Notes under the pieces: model-generated | Seen by the model: the letters and a program-made list of their open reading frames with translations, nothing else | What the model was told of the DNA's origin: nothing | The model's database searches: none | Part shown: positions 1 to 7,744 of the stretch, piece after piece | Layout: each line of letters begins with the position of its first letter | Numbering within the stretch: the first letter of the stretch is position 1 | Position numbers and translations under genes: made by a program | DNA from: Rhodospirillaceae bacterium | Lineage (GTDB): Bacteria > Pseudomonadota > Alphaproteobacteria > Rhodospirillales > Rhodospirillaceae | Direction: 5' to 3' | Length of the DNA stretch: 64,000 nt | Assembly: GCA_002737725.1 (NCBI GenBank) | Contig: NSIP01000013.1 | Span: 1-64,000, forward strand

Positions 1-1
1 C

Positions 2-85
2 ATCAACGGCTTTTACAACACCCGACGAAGACATTCGGCAACAGGAGGCGTATCACCCATGACATTCGAACGAAAAACAGCTTAA
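2..85 (+). mobile_element. 3' end of an IS3-family transposase (partial, cut by window edge)
   Basis: The reading frame open from base 2 to the TAA at 83-85 encodes a tail containing FYNTRRRHSATGG and then SPMTFER. This is the typical C-terminal signature of IS3-family OrfB (DDE) transposases, which usually read FYNxxRxHSaLG..SPxxFE. Only about 27 residues lie in the window, so I cannot tell whether the element upstream is complete. A good ribosome-binding-like AGGAGG at 43-48 is inside this coding tail and is probably coincidental. I did not identify the terminal inverted repeat, which should lie within the next hundred bases before ubiX. Confidence 0.7.
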
Positions 86-185
86 ATGAGAACAGGATGC
101 GGAGCTAATCCGTGACAAGACCAGCGTATCGCGATATATTGTTCTCCTAATACGTGTGGCCGGTCAGCCGCATTTGAGCGGATCG

Positions 186-830
186 ATGAAACAGAGCGCA
201 GATCAGAACCGAATCATTATTGGGATCAGCGGGGCCTCGGGTGTCATTTATGGCATCCGGATGCTCGAGCTTTTGCGCTCAGTCGGTATCGAGACCCATC
301 TCGTGATGTCGAAATCCGCTGAAGTCACGCTGGCATATGAATCAAATCTCAAAGTCAAAGACGTGCGGGCTTTGGCGGATGTTGTTTACAACAACGTCGA
401 TATTGGGGCTGCGATCTCGTCAGGCTCGTTCAAGACACGCGGCATGATAGTCGCGCCGTGTTCCATTCGAACGGTCTCGGAAATCGCATCGGGCGTGACA
501 TCATCCTTGCTCACACGCGCGGCTGATGTGGTCTTGAAAGAGCGGCGTCGTCTGGTGCTGATGGTCCGTGAATCACCCTTGCATGTTGGGCACTTGCGTA
601 CACTCACGACGGCCGCCGAGATCGGTGCAATTATTGCAACCCCGGTTCCCGCTTTTTACACCGCTCCCAAAACGATTGATGATTTAGTGAATCACTCGGT
701 TGGTCGGGCTTTGGATTTGTTCGACATTGATTGTGGTTTGGTGAAGCGCTGGCGCGAGACCGCCGACGATGAGGATGTGCAGGCTCGCCAGACAAAAAAG
801 AAAACAAAAAAAAGACCTAGGCTCTCATGA
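186..830 (+). CDS. ubiX: UbiX-type flavin prenyltransferase
   Basis: UbiX makes prenylated FMN, the cofactor of UbiD-type decarboxylases, from FMN and dimethylallyl phosphate. The protein opens with the family signature IGISGASGVIYG, has the PCSIRT loop and a RESPLH motif near the middle-to-end, all expected of the UbiX/Pad1 flavoprotein fold. I chose ATG 186 because the signature lies only about ten residues inside it; an in-frame GTG at 156 would add ten residues of no known function. The last 25 residues are Lys/Arg-rich and extend beyond the usual end of the family. The stop overlaps the next start as ATGA, so the two genes are probably translationally coupled. No ubiD is visible in the window; the nearby decayed tannase makes a phenolic-acid decarboxylase a possible client, which is inference. 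Confidence 0.9.
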   Translation: MKQSADQNRIIIGISGASGVIYGIRMLELLRSVGIETHLVMSKSAEVTLAYESNLKVKDVRALADVVYNNVDIGAAISSGSFKTRGMIVAPCSIRTVSEIASGVTSSLLTRAADVVLKERRRLVLMVRESPLHVGHLRTLTTAAEIGAIIATPVPAFYTAPKTIDDLVNHSVGRALDLFDIDCGLVKRWRETADDEDVQARQTKKKTKKRPRLS

Positions 831-1408
831 ATTTCGTAAGCACAGAATCAATGATCAAACCCAAAGAACTTGATGTCGCCAAGGGGAACCCGCTCTGGAA
901 GTTTGCCACCTGGGCGTACAATGAACCCGACGTCGAAAAAGCGTGTTTGGCCCTTCAGAATCGTTTAGGTGCCAACGTCACGATGGTGATGTTTTGCTTG
1001 TGGTTAGCTCAGCGCGGGACGCCCGGTGGTCATTTGGCGCGCTATTTGGGTGCTGCGATCAAACTCGCGCACGACTGGCAGCGCTCGTTCGTTGAGCCAT
1101 TGCGCACGTGCCGCCATAACTTCAAAGATTTCATCGTCAATACCGACATGGGCGGGGGCGAGACGGTCGCCGCTAACGGCCTGCGTGATCGTATCCTCCA
1201 AGCCGAATTGGATATGGAACAACTCCAAATGATGGCGATGTTCAATTTGGTCATTGATAATGAACTGAACGACGAGTTGCGCTCATCGGCCGAACAGCGC
1301 CAGCATGCGCAAAACAACCTCAACGTCTATTTCACGGCCACGGGCGTGAAGTTAGATCCGCTGGGCCAAACCCACGTGATTCGGCTGCTGCAAGCGGTGT
1401 TTGGCTAA
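827..1408 (+). CDS. TIGR02444 family protein of unknown function
   Basis: The 193-residue protein carries the family pattern FATWAYNEPDVEKACLALQN followed by a conserved helix with MFCLWLA. I recognise this as the TIGR02444 (DUF2390) family of small, probably all-helical cytoplasmic proteins, for which I know no established biochemical role. There is no signal peptide or membrane segment. It starts at the ATGA overlap with ubiX; a second in-frame ATG eight codons later is an alternative start. The co-orientation and overlap with ubiX suggest co-expression but do not explain function. Confidence 0.75.
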   Translation: MNFVSTESMIKPKELDVAKGNPLWKFATWAYNEPDVEKACLALQNRLGANVTMVMFCLWLAQRGTPGGHLARYLGAAIKLAHDWQRSFVEPLRTCRHNFKDFIVNTDMGGGETVAANGLRDRILQAELDMEQLQMMAMFNLVIDNELNDELRSSAEQRQHAQNNLNVYFTATGVKLDPLGQTHVIRLLQAVFG

Positions 1409-1419
1409 GCGGGTTGAGC

Positions 1420-1857
1420 GTGGTCCGCGGTTTTATCTCACTCTCTCTTTTGGCCTTTTCTGGATCTGCAGTTTGGGCGTAAGACGGCGCGGTTGTGCTT
1501 TTATATCCCAGCCCGGTGATTGCCTGTGCTGATCTGGCGCGTATGAGTTTTGCTGGGCTGCCTGATGCACCAACGGCCATTTTGTCAGCCGCTTTAATCG
1601 CGGCCTCTTCTGAAGTGCCCGCCCACTGCAAAGTGCGCGGCAACATCGCACCGTAGGTGGGCTTTGAAGTCTGCCTGCCCATGGGCAACTGGAACGGCAA
1701 GCTGTTCATGCAAGGCTGCAGGGCCTACTGCGGCGTCATCATGATCGATGAAGCCAACGACGCGCTGAAACGCGGTTACGTGACGGTGGCCACCGACATG
1801 GGCCATAGGCTTTGGCGTTCTTTGATGAATGGATTATCCGGTCAAGCCGGGCAATGA
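1420..1857 (+). pseudogene. Decayed tannase/feruloyl esterase (two in-frame stops, 3' truncated)
   Basis: One frame runs through the whole stretch. GTG 1420 begins a signal-peptide-like segment ending in SAVWA, then TAA at 1480-1482. The same frame resumes with a CADLARMSF segment, a PAHCKVRGNIAP segment, a TAG at 1654-1656, and then VGFEVCLPMGNWNGKL and RGYVTVATDMGH. These blocks, in this order, match the N-terminal part of the tannase/feruloyl esterase family (secreted alpha/beta hydrolases that cleave galloyl or feruloyl esters). The family normally continues for several hundred residues, including the catalytic Ser, but here homology stops near 1806 and the frame runs into a REP-like element and ends at 1857. 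Two nonsense codons plus the truncation make this a dead gene. Confidence 0.8.
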
Positions 1858-1859
1858 CA
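1829..1859. repeat. REP-like palindromic repeat, copy A (31 nt)
   Basis: The element starts ATGGAT, has an imperfect palindromic core (ATCCGG...CCGGGC), and ends CAATGACA. The 5' ATGGAT and 3' ATGACA flanks are the same as in the copy at 23305-23335, and both are 31 nt long. It sits exactly where the tannase remnant loses homology, between that remnant and the convergent SDR gene. I read this as one member of a dispersed intergenic repeat family. Confidence 0.55.
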
Positions 1860-1872
1860 AAGATATCCGCAC

Positions 1873-2691
1873 TCACCACGGAACGACTTCGCCGTTCCAC
1901 TCAAAAAACTGCCCAGATTTTTCCATCGTGAAAGCGTCGATTTGCGCCATCATTCCTGCGGTGCGTTCGTCGGGTTTGCCCAGTGGTATGCGCCCGCGCA
2001 CTTCGATCATGAAGTCGGTGTCGGTGGCCCCGGGTGCCACCATGCCGACGATGATGCCTTTGTCTTTCACGGCCTTTGCGAGGTTGACCGTCACCATGTT
2101 TAGCGCTGATTTGCTGGCGCGGTAGAAATACAAACTCGGCGCGCGGACAGACGCAATCGAGCCCTGGCTTGACGACACCATCATAATTTTCTTTATGCCA
2201 CTGGCCGCCACATTATCAATGAATGCTTCTGAAATTTTTAAGGGGCCTTCGACGTTGGTTTTCATCACGTCGTTGAACACGGCATAATTGATTTTGCCGA
2301 ACACTTGATTGACGCCGCCGCCACCGATACCCGCGTTGTTCACCAGAATGTCGATTGGCTTACCTTTCAGCTTTGCCGCCAGGGCATCGATGCTGGCGTG
2401 GTCCAACACATCCATGCGCTCGATGTTGATGTTTTTGTTGGCTTTTGATAGTGCTTGGAGGTCAGCGGCCTTGGCGGGGTCGCGTGCGGCGGCGATGACA
2501 GTGTAACCACGGGCAGTGTATTGTTTGACGAATTCAATACCAATGCCGCGCGAGGCACCTGTAATCAGAACTGTTACTGTGGGCTTGGCGTCGGCCGCCA
2601 GAGCGCTTTCGGTCCAGAACCCCATGCCAAGCATGGTGGTGAAGGTGGACGCTGCCATCAGCGCGTCGCGGCGTTGGACGTCATCGGCCAT
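1873..2691 (-). CDS. Short-chain dehydrogenase/reductase with Tat-like leader
   Basis: A 272-residue classical SDR. The NAD(P)-binding motif TGASRGIG is at residues 44-51, NNAG at 118-121, the catalytic Ser near 173-175 and the YRASK (YxxxK) dyad at Tyr190/Lys194. The N-terminus has QRRDALMAAS followed by a hydrophobic stretch and SALAADA, which looks like a twin-arginine signal peptide with a cleavage site near residue 33. SDRs are normally cytoplasmic, so export as a folded, cofactor-loaded protein would be unusual; the leader could also be a membrane anchor. The substrate is unknown. It lies 21 bases downstream of the chimeric gene at 2713-3507, whose C-terminal half is closely similar, so the pair probably came from a tandem duplication. 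Confidence 0.85.
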   Translation of the reverse strand: MADDVQRRDALMAASTFTTMLGMGFWTESALAADAKPTVTVLITGASRGIGIEFVKQYTARGYTVIAAARDPAKAADLQALSKANKNINIERMDVLDHASIDALAAKLKGKPIDILVNNAGIGGGGVNQVFGKINYAVFNDVMKTNVEGPLKISEAFIDNVAASGIKKIMMVSSSQGSIASVRAPSLYFYRASKSALNMVTVNLAKAVKDKGIIVGMVAPGATDTDFMIEVRGRIPLGKPDERTAGMMAQIDAFTMEKSGQFFEWNGEVVPW

Positions 2692-2712
2692 TCGTTACCT
2701 CCGAGAGCAGTG

Positions 2713-3507
2713 TTACCAAGACGCAAGACCGCCGGTGTGGCGGAAATACTTACCCATATCGTCCATCGTCACGCGGGCAATGATCGACATGGTCATCGCC
2801 GCGCGCTGCTCGGCGCTTATCATGATCGGCAGGCGCAAGTCACCGACAAAATCAGTCTGCACCAAACCCGGAGACGGCATGACCACGATGATGCCTTTGT
2901 CTTTCAGCGCTTTGGCCATGTTTATCATGGCCATGTTCAGTGCCGACTTGCTGGCGCGATAAAAGATGCTGTTGACGTCGGGTCGAGCGGAGATACCCGT
3001 CAGCGAGCCTTCAGTGGAACTGATGCTGATGATTTTCTTTTGCTTGCTGGCGGCCACGTGCGGTGCGCGCGTCGACAGATCAAGCCACATGGCATTGCCG
3101 ATGGCGTTGACCAAGCCCAGCTCTTGCCGCGCGCGTGCGGGTAGCGTGTAGTGCTCACCAACCTCACTCACACGCTCGGAATGACCGAACCCCAGCATGT
3201 CGGGCAATATCACGCTGCGCCCTGCGGCGTGCAATTTCTCGGCCCAGGGCAACCAGGTAGCTAAGCCCGCCGCTGAAAAGCCATGCACCAGCACGATGGG
3301 CGCGCCTGTGGGGTCGGCCTTGGGGTCGCCCAACATCAACACGTATAATTTGCTATTCTCAATGGTGAAAAATGCGCCGGGTGCTTTGTGATCGGCGGAC
3401 GTGATTTCCTGACGCGCGATTTGCCAATTGGCTTCAGCCAAAAAGCCCACGACTGTGATGGCCATGATTGCTGCAACCCCTGCAAGGATTTTCAAAACAG
3501 TCTTCAT
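2713..3507 (-). CDS. Chimera: N-terminal alpha/beta hydrolase half fused to C-terminal SDR half
   Basis: Residues 1-25 form a hydrophobic anchor. Residues about 45-130 read as the first half of an alpha/beta hydrolase, with the oxyanion-hole motif LVHGF at 73-77 and MLGFGHS near 104-110. From about residue 135 the sequence switches to the second half of an SDR: KKIISISS near 157-164, the YRASK dyad at Tyr183/Lys187, and a PG...TDF substrate-loop region. The hydrolase nucleophile elbow, the catalytic His, and the SDR dinucleotide-binding glycine motif and NNAG are all missing. The simplest reading is an in-frame deletion that fused two neighbouring genes. The frame is intact, so a protein may be made, but neither parental activity is expected. 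Confidence 0.75.
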   Translation of the reverse strand: MKTVLKILAGVAAIMAITVVGFLAEANWQIARQEITSADHKAPGAFFTIENSKLYVLMLGDPKADPTGAPIVLVHGFSAAGLATWLPWAEKLHAAGRSVILPDMLGFGHSERVSEVGEHYTLPARARQELGLVNAIGNAMWLDLSTRAPHVAASKQKKIISISSTEGSLTGISARPDVNSIFYRASKSALNMAMINMAKALKDKGIIVVMPSPGLVQTDFVGDLRLPIMISAEQRAAMTMSIIARVTMDDMGKYFRHTGGLASW

Positions 3508-3576
3508 GATCAGCAGCCCTGCTTATGGATTTGTCATCCACATGGTCTGCGCATTGCCATGCTCGACGCAAGCTGA

Positions 3577-3616
3577 AACGAAAAACGGCGGCCCCGCAGG
3601 ACCGCCGTTTTCGTAA
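3577..3616 (-). terminator. Rho-independent terminator of the TonB receptor gene
   Basis: An AACGGCGG stem pairs with CCGCCGTT across a short CCCCGCAGGA-type loop (3585-3610), and on the minus strand it is followed by a T-rich tract. It lies directly after the stop of the receptor gene at 3632 and would separate that gene from the chimeric hydrolase-SDR gene downstream. Confidence 0.75.
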
Positions 3617-3631
3617 TAGTTGAGTTACCGC

Positions 3632-6133
3632 TTAGAATTTCGCGCCGATGCGAATGCCCATTTGGCGTTTGTCGCCCGCGTAAGTCGTGTAGGCCAAAAT
3701 CGGCGGTGCGCCGATGGCCGCAGATATAAACGGATCACCATACGTTTGAGCCGATGTCGGGTTACGATTATCGAACAAATTCGAGACGTATCCAAGAATG
3801 GTGTAAGTGTCGCTTTGAACGCCAATATGCGCATCGGCGTTCCAATGGCTGGCCAACCAAATCAGGTTATCGGGCGACTGGAAACGCTTCGAGCGATATT
3901 GCGCACTGATTTCCGAGATCAAATCCCAATCTCCACCGATCGGAGCGGTGTAGTCAAGCGCAGTGCTGAGAGCATGCTTGGCAGACTGTTCAAGTTGTTT
4001 GCCATTGGTATTGGTGAAGCATACGTCCTGTGTGCCAACACTCCCAAAACGGCAATTTTGCGATCCCGCGACCTGCAAAGCATTCGTGCTGGGCACTTCT
4101 GAATCGGTGAACCGCGGATCAAGGTAAGTGTAAGCCGCGGTCAAGGTTACGCCTTCAGCAGGGGCAACCGTGAGTTCAAGCTCTGCACCATCAACTTTGG
4201 CTTGCCCCGTGTTGACGACCACATTGCTGACGCCTTGGGGGCTGCGCGTGTCAGGCACGAGGAGTTGATTAATGCGGTTGGAGTAGATCATGTGGAAATA
4301 GGCACCATTAAAGCGCACGGTGTTGTCAGCCCAAGCTGTCTTGAAGCCAGCTTCGTAATTCCAAAGTTTTTCGGGGTTATAGAATGCATCTTTGGCGTCG
4401 AAAACTACGGCGACGTTCAAGAAGCCTGCCGGTTTCACACCCTTGGAAACCGAGGCGTAAAAGAGCATGTCGTCGTTCGGCTTGTAATTCAGCGTAACGC
4501 GAGGCGCAAAAAAGTTACTGCTTGATGACGGTTTAAAAATGACGCCCGCAAAGGTTGCCGGTAGGATGGCCCCGGCTGGTGTAATCCCAAGATTAAGTGC
4601 GCGCCCAAAGATGTAGTCAAACTTTTCATGACTGTAGCGAGCTTCAGCGCTGAGTTCCAATTGATCGGTAATATCGTACTCGGCAAAGGCGTAGCCAGAT
4701 GTATGCGTTGTGTTACGCGAGTTCAGATCACCGCCAATGGGCCCGCGCAATTGCAGTTCGCGCGCTGCTGACCAGCCTGCAGGCGCGAAAGGCGGGTTGC
4801 GGAAATACCCACTGATGAAGATTGACGCATTGACGCTGTCATAATTTTCTTTCCAGTACAGGCCACCGACAGCCCAGCGGAACACGTCCCCATCAAGATT
4901 TCCGAGACGCAACTCTTGGCTGATTTGCTTGGCGTCGACTTTGATATCGGTGACTTGCAAAGCCGCCAACGGCTCGGCTTGTCCAGGTGAAGGCAGATTA
5001 ACATTTGCTGCTGGTGCTGCAAAGAAATCAGCATCGGCACGGCTGATCGCCGTGGCTTTAGTGTAACCCGTCCATGACGACAACGTGACAGCACTAAAAT
5101 CAATTTCGCCCACCAAGCTGGCGATAAATGGCTTCAGGCGACCTGCTTCGTAGTCTTTGCCGGTCAAGGGATCGAGGCTGAGAAGAACTTTGTCGCCGCG
5201 CTTCTCTTCGCCGAGCGAGGGGTAGCGAATGAACGCAGGCAATGGCGCGCGCGCGTCAACAGCACCGGCTGCCGGTCGGGCTCCAAGACGCAATCCCACG
5301 GCGTTTGCGGGCAATTTAAGCGTTGTATTACGACCGGGGATTGCTTGGCCAAAGTAATAGGACGGCCGCGGTTCGGATTTATCGTCTGAATACGAGACTC
5401 GTAAAGTGAAGTCAGCGTTGTCGACTGGCTTAATGCGGAAGGCGCTGGCGATGCCCCACGTCTTGGATCCGCCGATGCGCTTGCCGCTGATGTCGTTATT
5501 GTAAAAGCCATTGAAGTCGCTGTAGAGCGCATTCACGCGAACGGCCATTTTATCCGAGACCGGGGCGTTCAAGGCGCCGCGAACTTCATGCAGGCCGTAG
5601 GTGCCAAGGTCTGTATTGATCGTGGTCTCAGTGCCTTCGAAGTTTGGCTGCTTTGAGATGTAGTTGATGGCACCGCCGAAAGCCACACGACCATACAGGG
5701 CGCTTTGTGGGCCTTTGACCACTTCGATGCGCTCAACATCGACGAGCTTTAAGTTCATCAAGCTGGAGCCGCCGGCTGTAGAAATTGATTCAGATGAGAT
5801 GTCGATCCCATCAAGCAAAATACCAATCGGCGGGCGTCCACGTGTCGTGGGCAGGCCGCGGATGTTGGGGCGCGTATCTTGTGGGGCAAAGCCCTTGTCG
5901 AAACTCAAGCCGGGGGTGAATTTAGCGATGTCGCCGATTGTACGAATGCCTTGACGCGAGATCATATCGGCTGTGAACGCCGTGACAGTAATTGGAACTT
6001 GCTGCAAATTTTCTTGGCGTTTGCGCGTCGTCACGACGATTTCTTCGATTTGTGCCAACGCTTCTGTGGCGCCCATCGCCAAAACAGTGGTCAACAGCAG
6101 CGCAGATTTCAGAGTACGTGTTGAAAAGCTCAT
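3632..6133 (-). CDS. TonB-dependent outer-membrane receptor
   Basis: An 833-residue outer-membrane receptor. Residues 1-27 are a signal peptide ending in ALAQ, followed by a TonB-box-like IEEIVVTTRKR. The plug domain follows (about 45-160), with the block VERIEVVKGPQSALYG and then FGGAINYISK. The rest is a 22-strand barrel, ending in a terminal strand GIRIGAKF with the final aromatic Phe expected of outer-membrane proteins. The substrate cannot be read from the sequence; the receptor is of the large iron-complex/organic-ligand class common in alphaproteobacteria. It lies between an exported hydrolase and SDR genes on the same strand and near a tannase remnant, so an organic ester ligand is plausible, but that is inference. 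Confidence 0.92.
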   Translation of the reverse strand: MSFSTRTLKSALLLTTVLAMGATEALAQIEEIVVTTRKRQENLQQVPITVTAFTADMISRQGIRTIGDIAKFTPGLSFDKGFAPQDTRPNIRGLPTTRGRPPIGILLDGIDISSESISTAGGSSLMNLKLVDVERIEVVKGPQSALYGRVAFGGAINYISKQPNFEGTETTINTDLGTYGLHEVRGALNAPVSDKMAVRVNALYSDFNGFYNNDISGKRIGGSKTWGIASAFRIKPVDNADFTLRVSYSDDKSEPRPSYYFGQAIPGRNTTLKLPANAVGLRLGARPAAGAVDARAPLPAFIRYPSLGEEKRGDKVLLSLDPLTGKDYEAGRLKPFIASLVGEIDFSAVTLSSWTGYTKATAISRADADFFAAPAANVNLPSPGQAEPLAALQVTDIKVDAKQISQELRLGNLDGDVFRWAVGGLYWKENYDSVNASIFISGYFRNPPFAPAGWSAARELQLRGPIGGDLNSRNTTHTSGYAFAEYDITDQLELSAEARYSHEKFDYIFGRALNLGITPAGAILPATFAGVIFKPSSSSNFFAPRVTLNYKPNDDMLFYASVSKGVKPAGFLNVAVVFDAKDAFYNPEKLWNYEAGFKTAWADNTVRFNGAYFHMIYSNRINQLLVPDTRSPQGVSNVVVNTGQAKVDGAELELTVAPAEGVTLTAAYTYLDPRFTDSEVPSTNALQVAGSQNCRFGSVGTQDVCFTNTNGKQLEQSAKHALSTALDYTAPIGGDWDLISEISAQYRSKRFQSPDNLIWLASHWNADAHIGVQSDTYTILGYVSNLFDNRNPTSAQTYGDPFISAAIGAPPILAYTTYAGDKRQMGIRIGAKF

Positions 6134-6313
6134 TTATTCCCCCATGATTACGTAGCAGACAATTAATAATTTATGCACATAACGCTTTAATCTGTATACG
6201 TTAAAATGCGGGGAGCCCGTATAGCGAACCTTGGCGCCCATTGAATTCTCTGGCCTATTACCGCGGTGCAACACTTAGCTCGCGCATACCTAGAACTCGG
6301 CAGTCCTCATGCC

Positions 6314-7222
6314 TTATGACGCCATAAACTCCATGATCAGCTTTGCCGTCGCTGTGGGCTGATCTTGATGGGCAAACGAACTGGCATCAGGAATATGCAC
6401 AGATTTGACATTGGGAATTTTGGCTAAGCCAACAGCCTCGAACTGCTTATAGCCCCCCAGCTTTCCATACATCAGCAGCGTCGACGCCGTAATGCGCGGT
6501 AGATAGTCGATGATGCCTGCATGACCGACCCCGCGCTCGGAGGAGCGCACCCAAACGCCGGCTTTCGCGCGGCTGGCATTCATCTCATCGTTGATTGCGG
6601 GGTCTTTGATGCCAAAGGTTTTGGCGTTGTATTCAAAGGGTCGTGCAATGGGTCGTCCTTGGGCATCATAGTTTCTGGCGCTGAGTTTATCGCCGTCTTC
6701 AAGTTCCGCGCGCGTGCGCGATCCGCCCAAGGCCACACTCAGCAAAATGAGTCTCGAGAACTTGTCAGGCCACAAGGCTGCGGCAACCGTTGCAATACAT
6801 CCGCCCAATGAGTTTCCGCCAATCACGCAGCGCCCGATCCCAATGTCATCTAGCGCCGCCATCAGCATCGCCGCAGATTCGGGGAGCTGGAGCCAATAGG
6901 GCGCAGGGCCATGCAGTGTTGATTCGCCGTGCCCCGGATTGTCGATGACGATGACGCGGTATTTCGGCGCCAGAATTTGCGCCACGTGACGCCAATCGGC
7001 GATCCAGCCGCCAAGTTTTGGCAGAAGCACAATTGGCTCGCCGCTCCCGACCGACGCCCAATGAATTTGACCCGCCGCGACCCTGACATCACCCTGTGAC
7101 GTCCACGGCACCTTAATGTCTGCGGCTTTTGCTGCAGGGCTTTTCGCAATGGTGCCCGTTAAGGACATCAGGCTTGCCATTGTAATGGCGCGTCGTGTGA
7201 GCATTGTGAGCGTCCAATTCAT
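6314..7222 (-). CDS. Exported alpha/beta-fold hydrolase
   Basis: A 302-residue hydrolase with a twin-arginine-like leader (LTRRAITMASLM) and cleavage near AKAA at residue 34. The nucleophile elbow GGNSLGG places the catalytic Ser at residue 138, and the expected His is near the C-terminus in SSFAHQDQP. The region that normally carries the oxyanion HG pair reads LPKLGGW instead, as in some fluoroacetate-dehalogenase-like or carboxylesterase branches. An in-frame ATG six codons downstream would place the RR pair closer to the start and is an equally good initiation site. It is co-oriented with the TonB receptor and 180 bases upstream of it, so a role in cleaving the imported ligand is possible. 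Confidence 0.82.
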   Translation of the reverse strand: MNWTLTMLTRRAITMASLMSLTGTIAKSPAAKAADIKVPWTSQGDVRVAAGQIHWASVGSGEPIVLLPKLGGWIADWRHVAQILAPKYRVIVIDNPGHGESTLHGPAPYWLQLPESAAMLMAALDDIGIGRCVIGGNSLGGCIATVAAALWPDKFSRLILLSVALGGSRTRAELEDGDKLSARNYDAQGRPIARPFEYNAKTFGIKDPAINDEMNASRAKAGVWVRSSERGVGHAGIIDYLPRITASTLLMYGKLGGYKQFEAVGLAKIPNVKSVHIPDASSFAHQDQPTATAKLIMEFMAS

Positions 7223-7267
7223 TTTTTGCGCAAATACATAAGCGATTCAACTTCTAACGACTTTGCT

Positions 7268-7396
7268 TTAAAACGATAAATTCCCGCCGACCGTCTCTGT
7301 CCGGCAGGCCGTTGCTTTTGACTGCGTGGCTTTGGCGTCTTCAGCCGTGTCCAGCTTGATCGTCTCGGTCACCTCGCGACATGTAAATGAACCCAT
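7268..7396 (-). CDS. Possible 42-residue ORF or remnant of a surface-antigen C-terminus
   Basis: ATG 7396 is preceded by a fair ribosome-binding site (CAGGAACA) and opens a 42-codon frame with FTCREVTETIKLD and, later, KATACRTETVGG. The spacing of CRE...ti...aCR...G resembles the C-terminal end of the 17 kDa surface-antigen/glycine-zipper lipoproteins, where the pattern is CREy..tv...g....aCr..dG. There is no signal peptide or glycine zipper, so if the resemblance is real it is a 5'-truncated remnant. I would not call a function. Confidence 0.3.
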   Translation of the reverse strand: MGSFTCREVTETIKLDTAEDAKATQSKATACRTETVGGNLSF

Positions 7397-7744
7397 GCGG
7401 TGTTCCTGCTCGCCTGCGGGAGCTAGAATCGATAGCTCATCAACTTAACACGGGTTGATGTTTGGATCCGCCACCCGATACGATTCGTATCGTCGCTGGC
7501 GTCGTCAGCCGATTTATCAGCAGGTGGGTGTGCATGAACTTCTTAGGTCGGCGCGGTGTGAAAGCCATTACGTCGCACCGTCACACGCAAGCCAAGCCGA
7601 GCGGGGAATGCTGCTCTCGCATTGATTGTAACAGCGAAAAGTTAACCACAAAAGCAGTTTTTGCTCAAAACTATATTTCGCTTTTCAATGGCACCGCCAA
7701 TGAGATGAGCGCTAAATAGACTTTGGGGATAAGGTTTACGCACC
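7397..7744. other. Gene-free stretch upstream of the diguanylate cyclase
   Basis: I find no convincing gene here. A plus-strand frame from 7462 lacks a ribosome-binding site and any recognisable motif. The last 60 bases are AT-rich and include a GGGGATAAGG segment just before ATG 7745 that can serve as the ribosome-binding region of the cyclase gene. Confidence 0.4.

Noticed and set aside
7462-7719. 85-residue ORF upstream of the GGDEF gene
   Set aside because: No ribosome-binding site and no similarity to any family I recognise.
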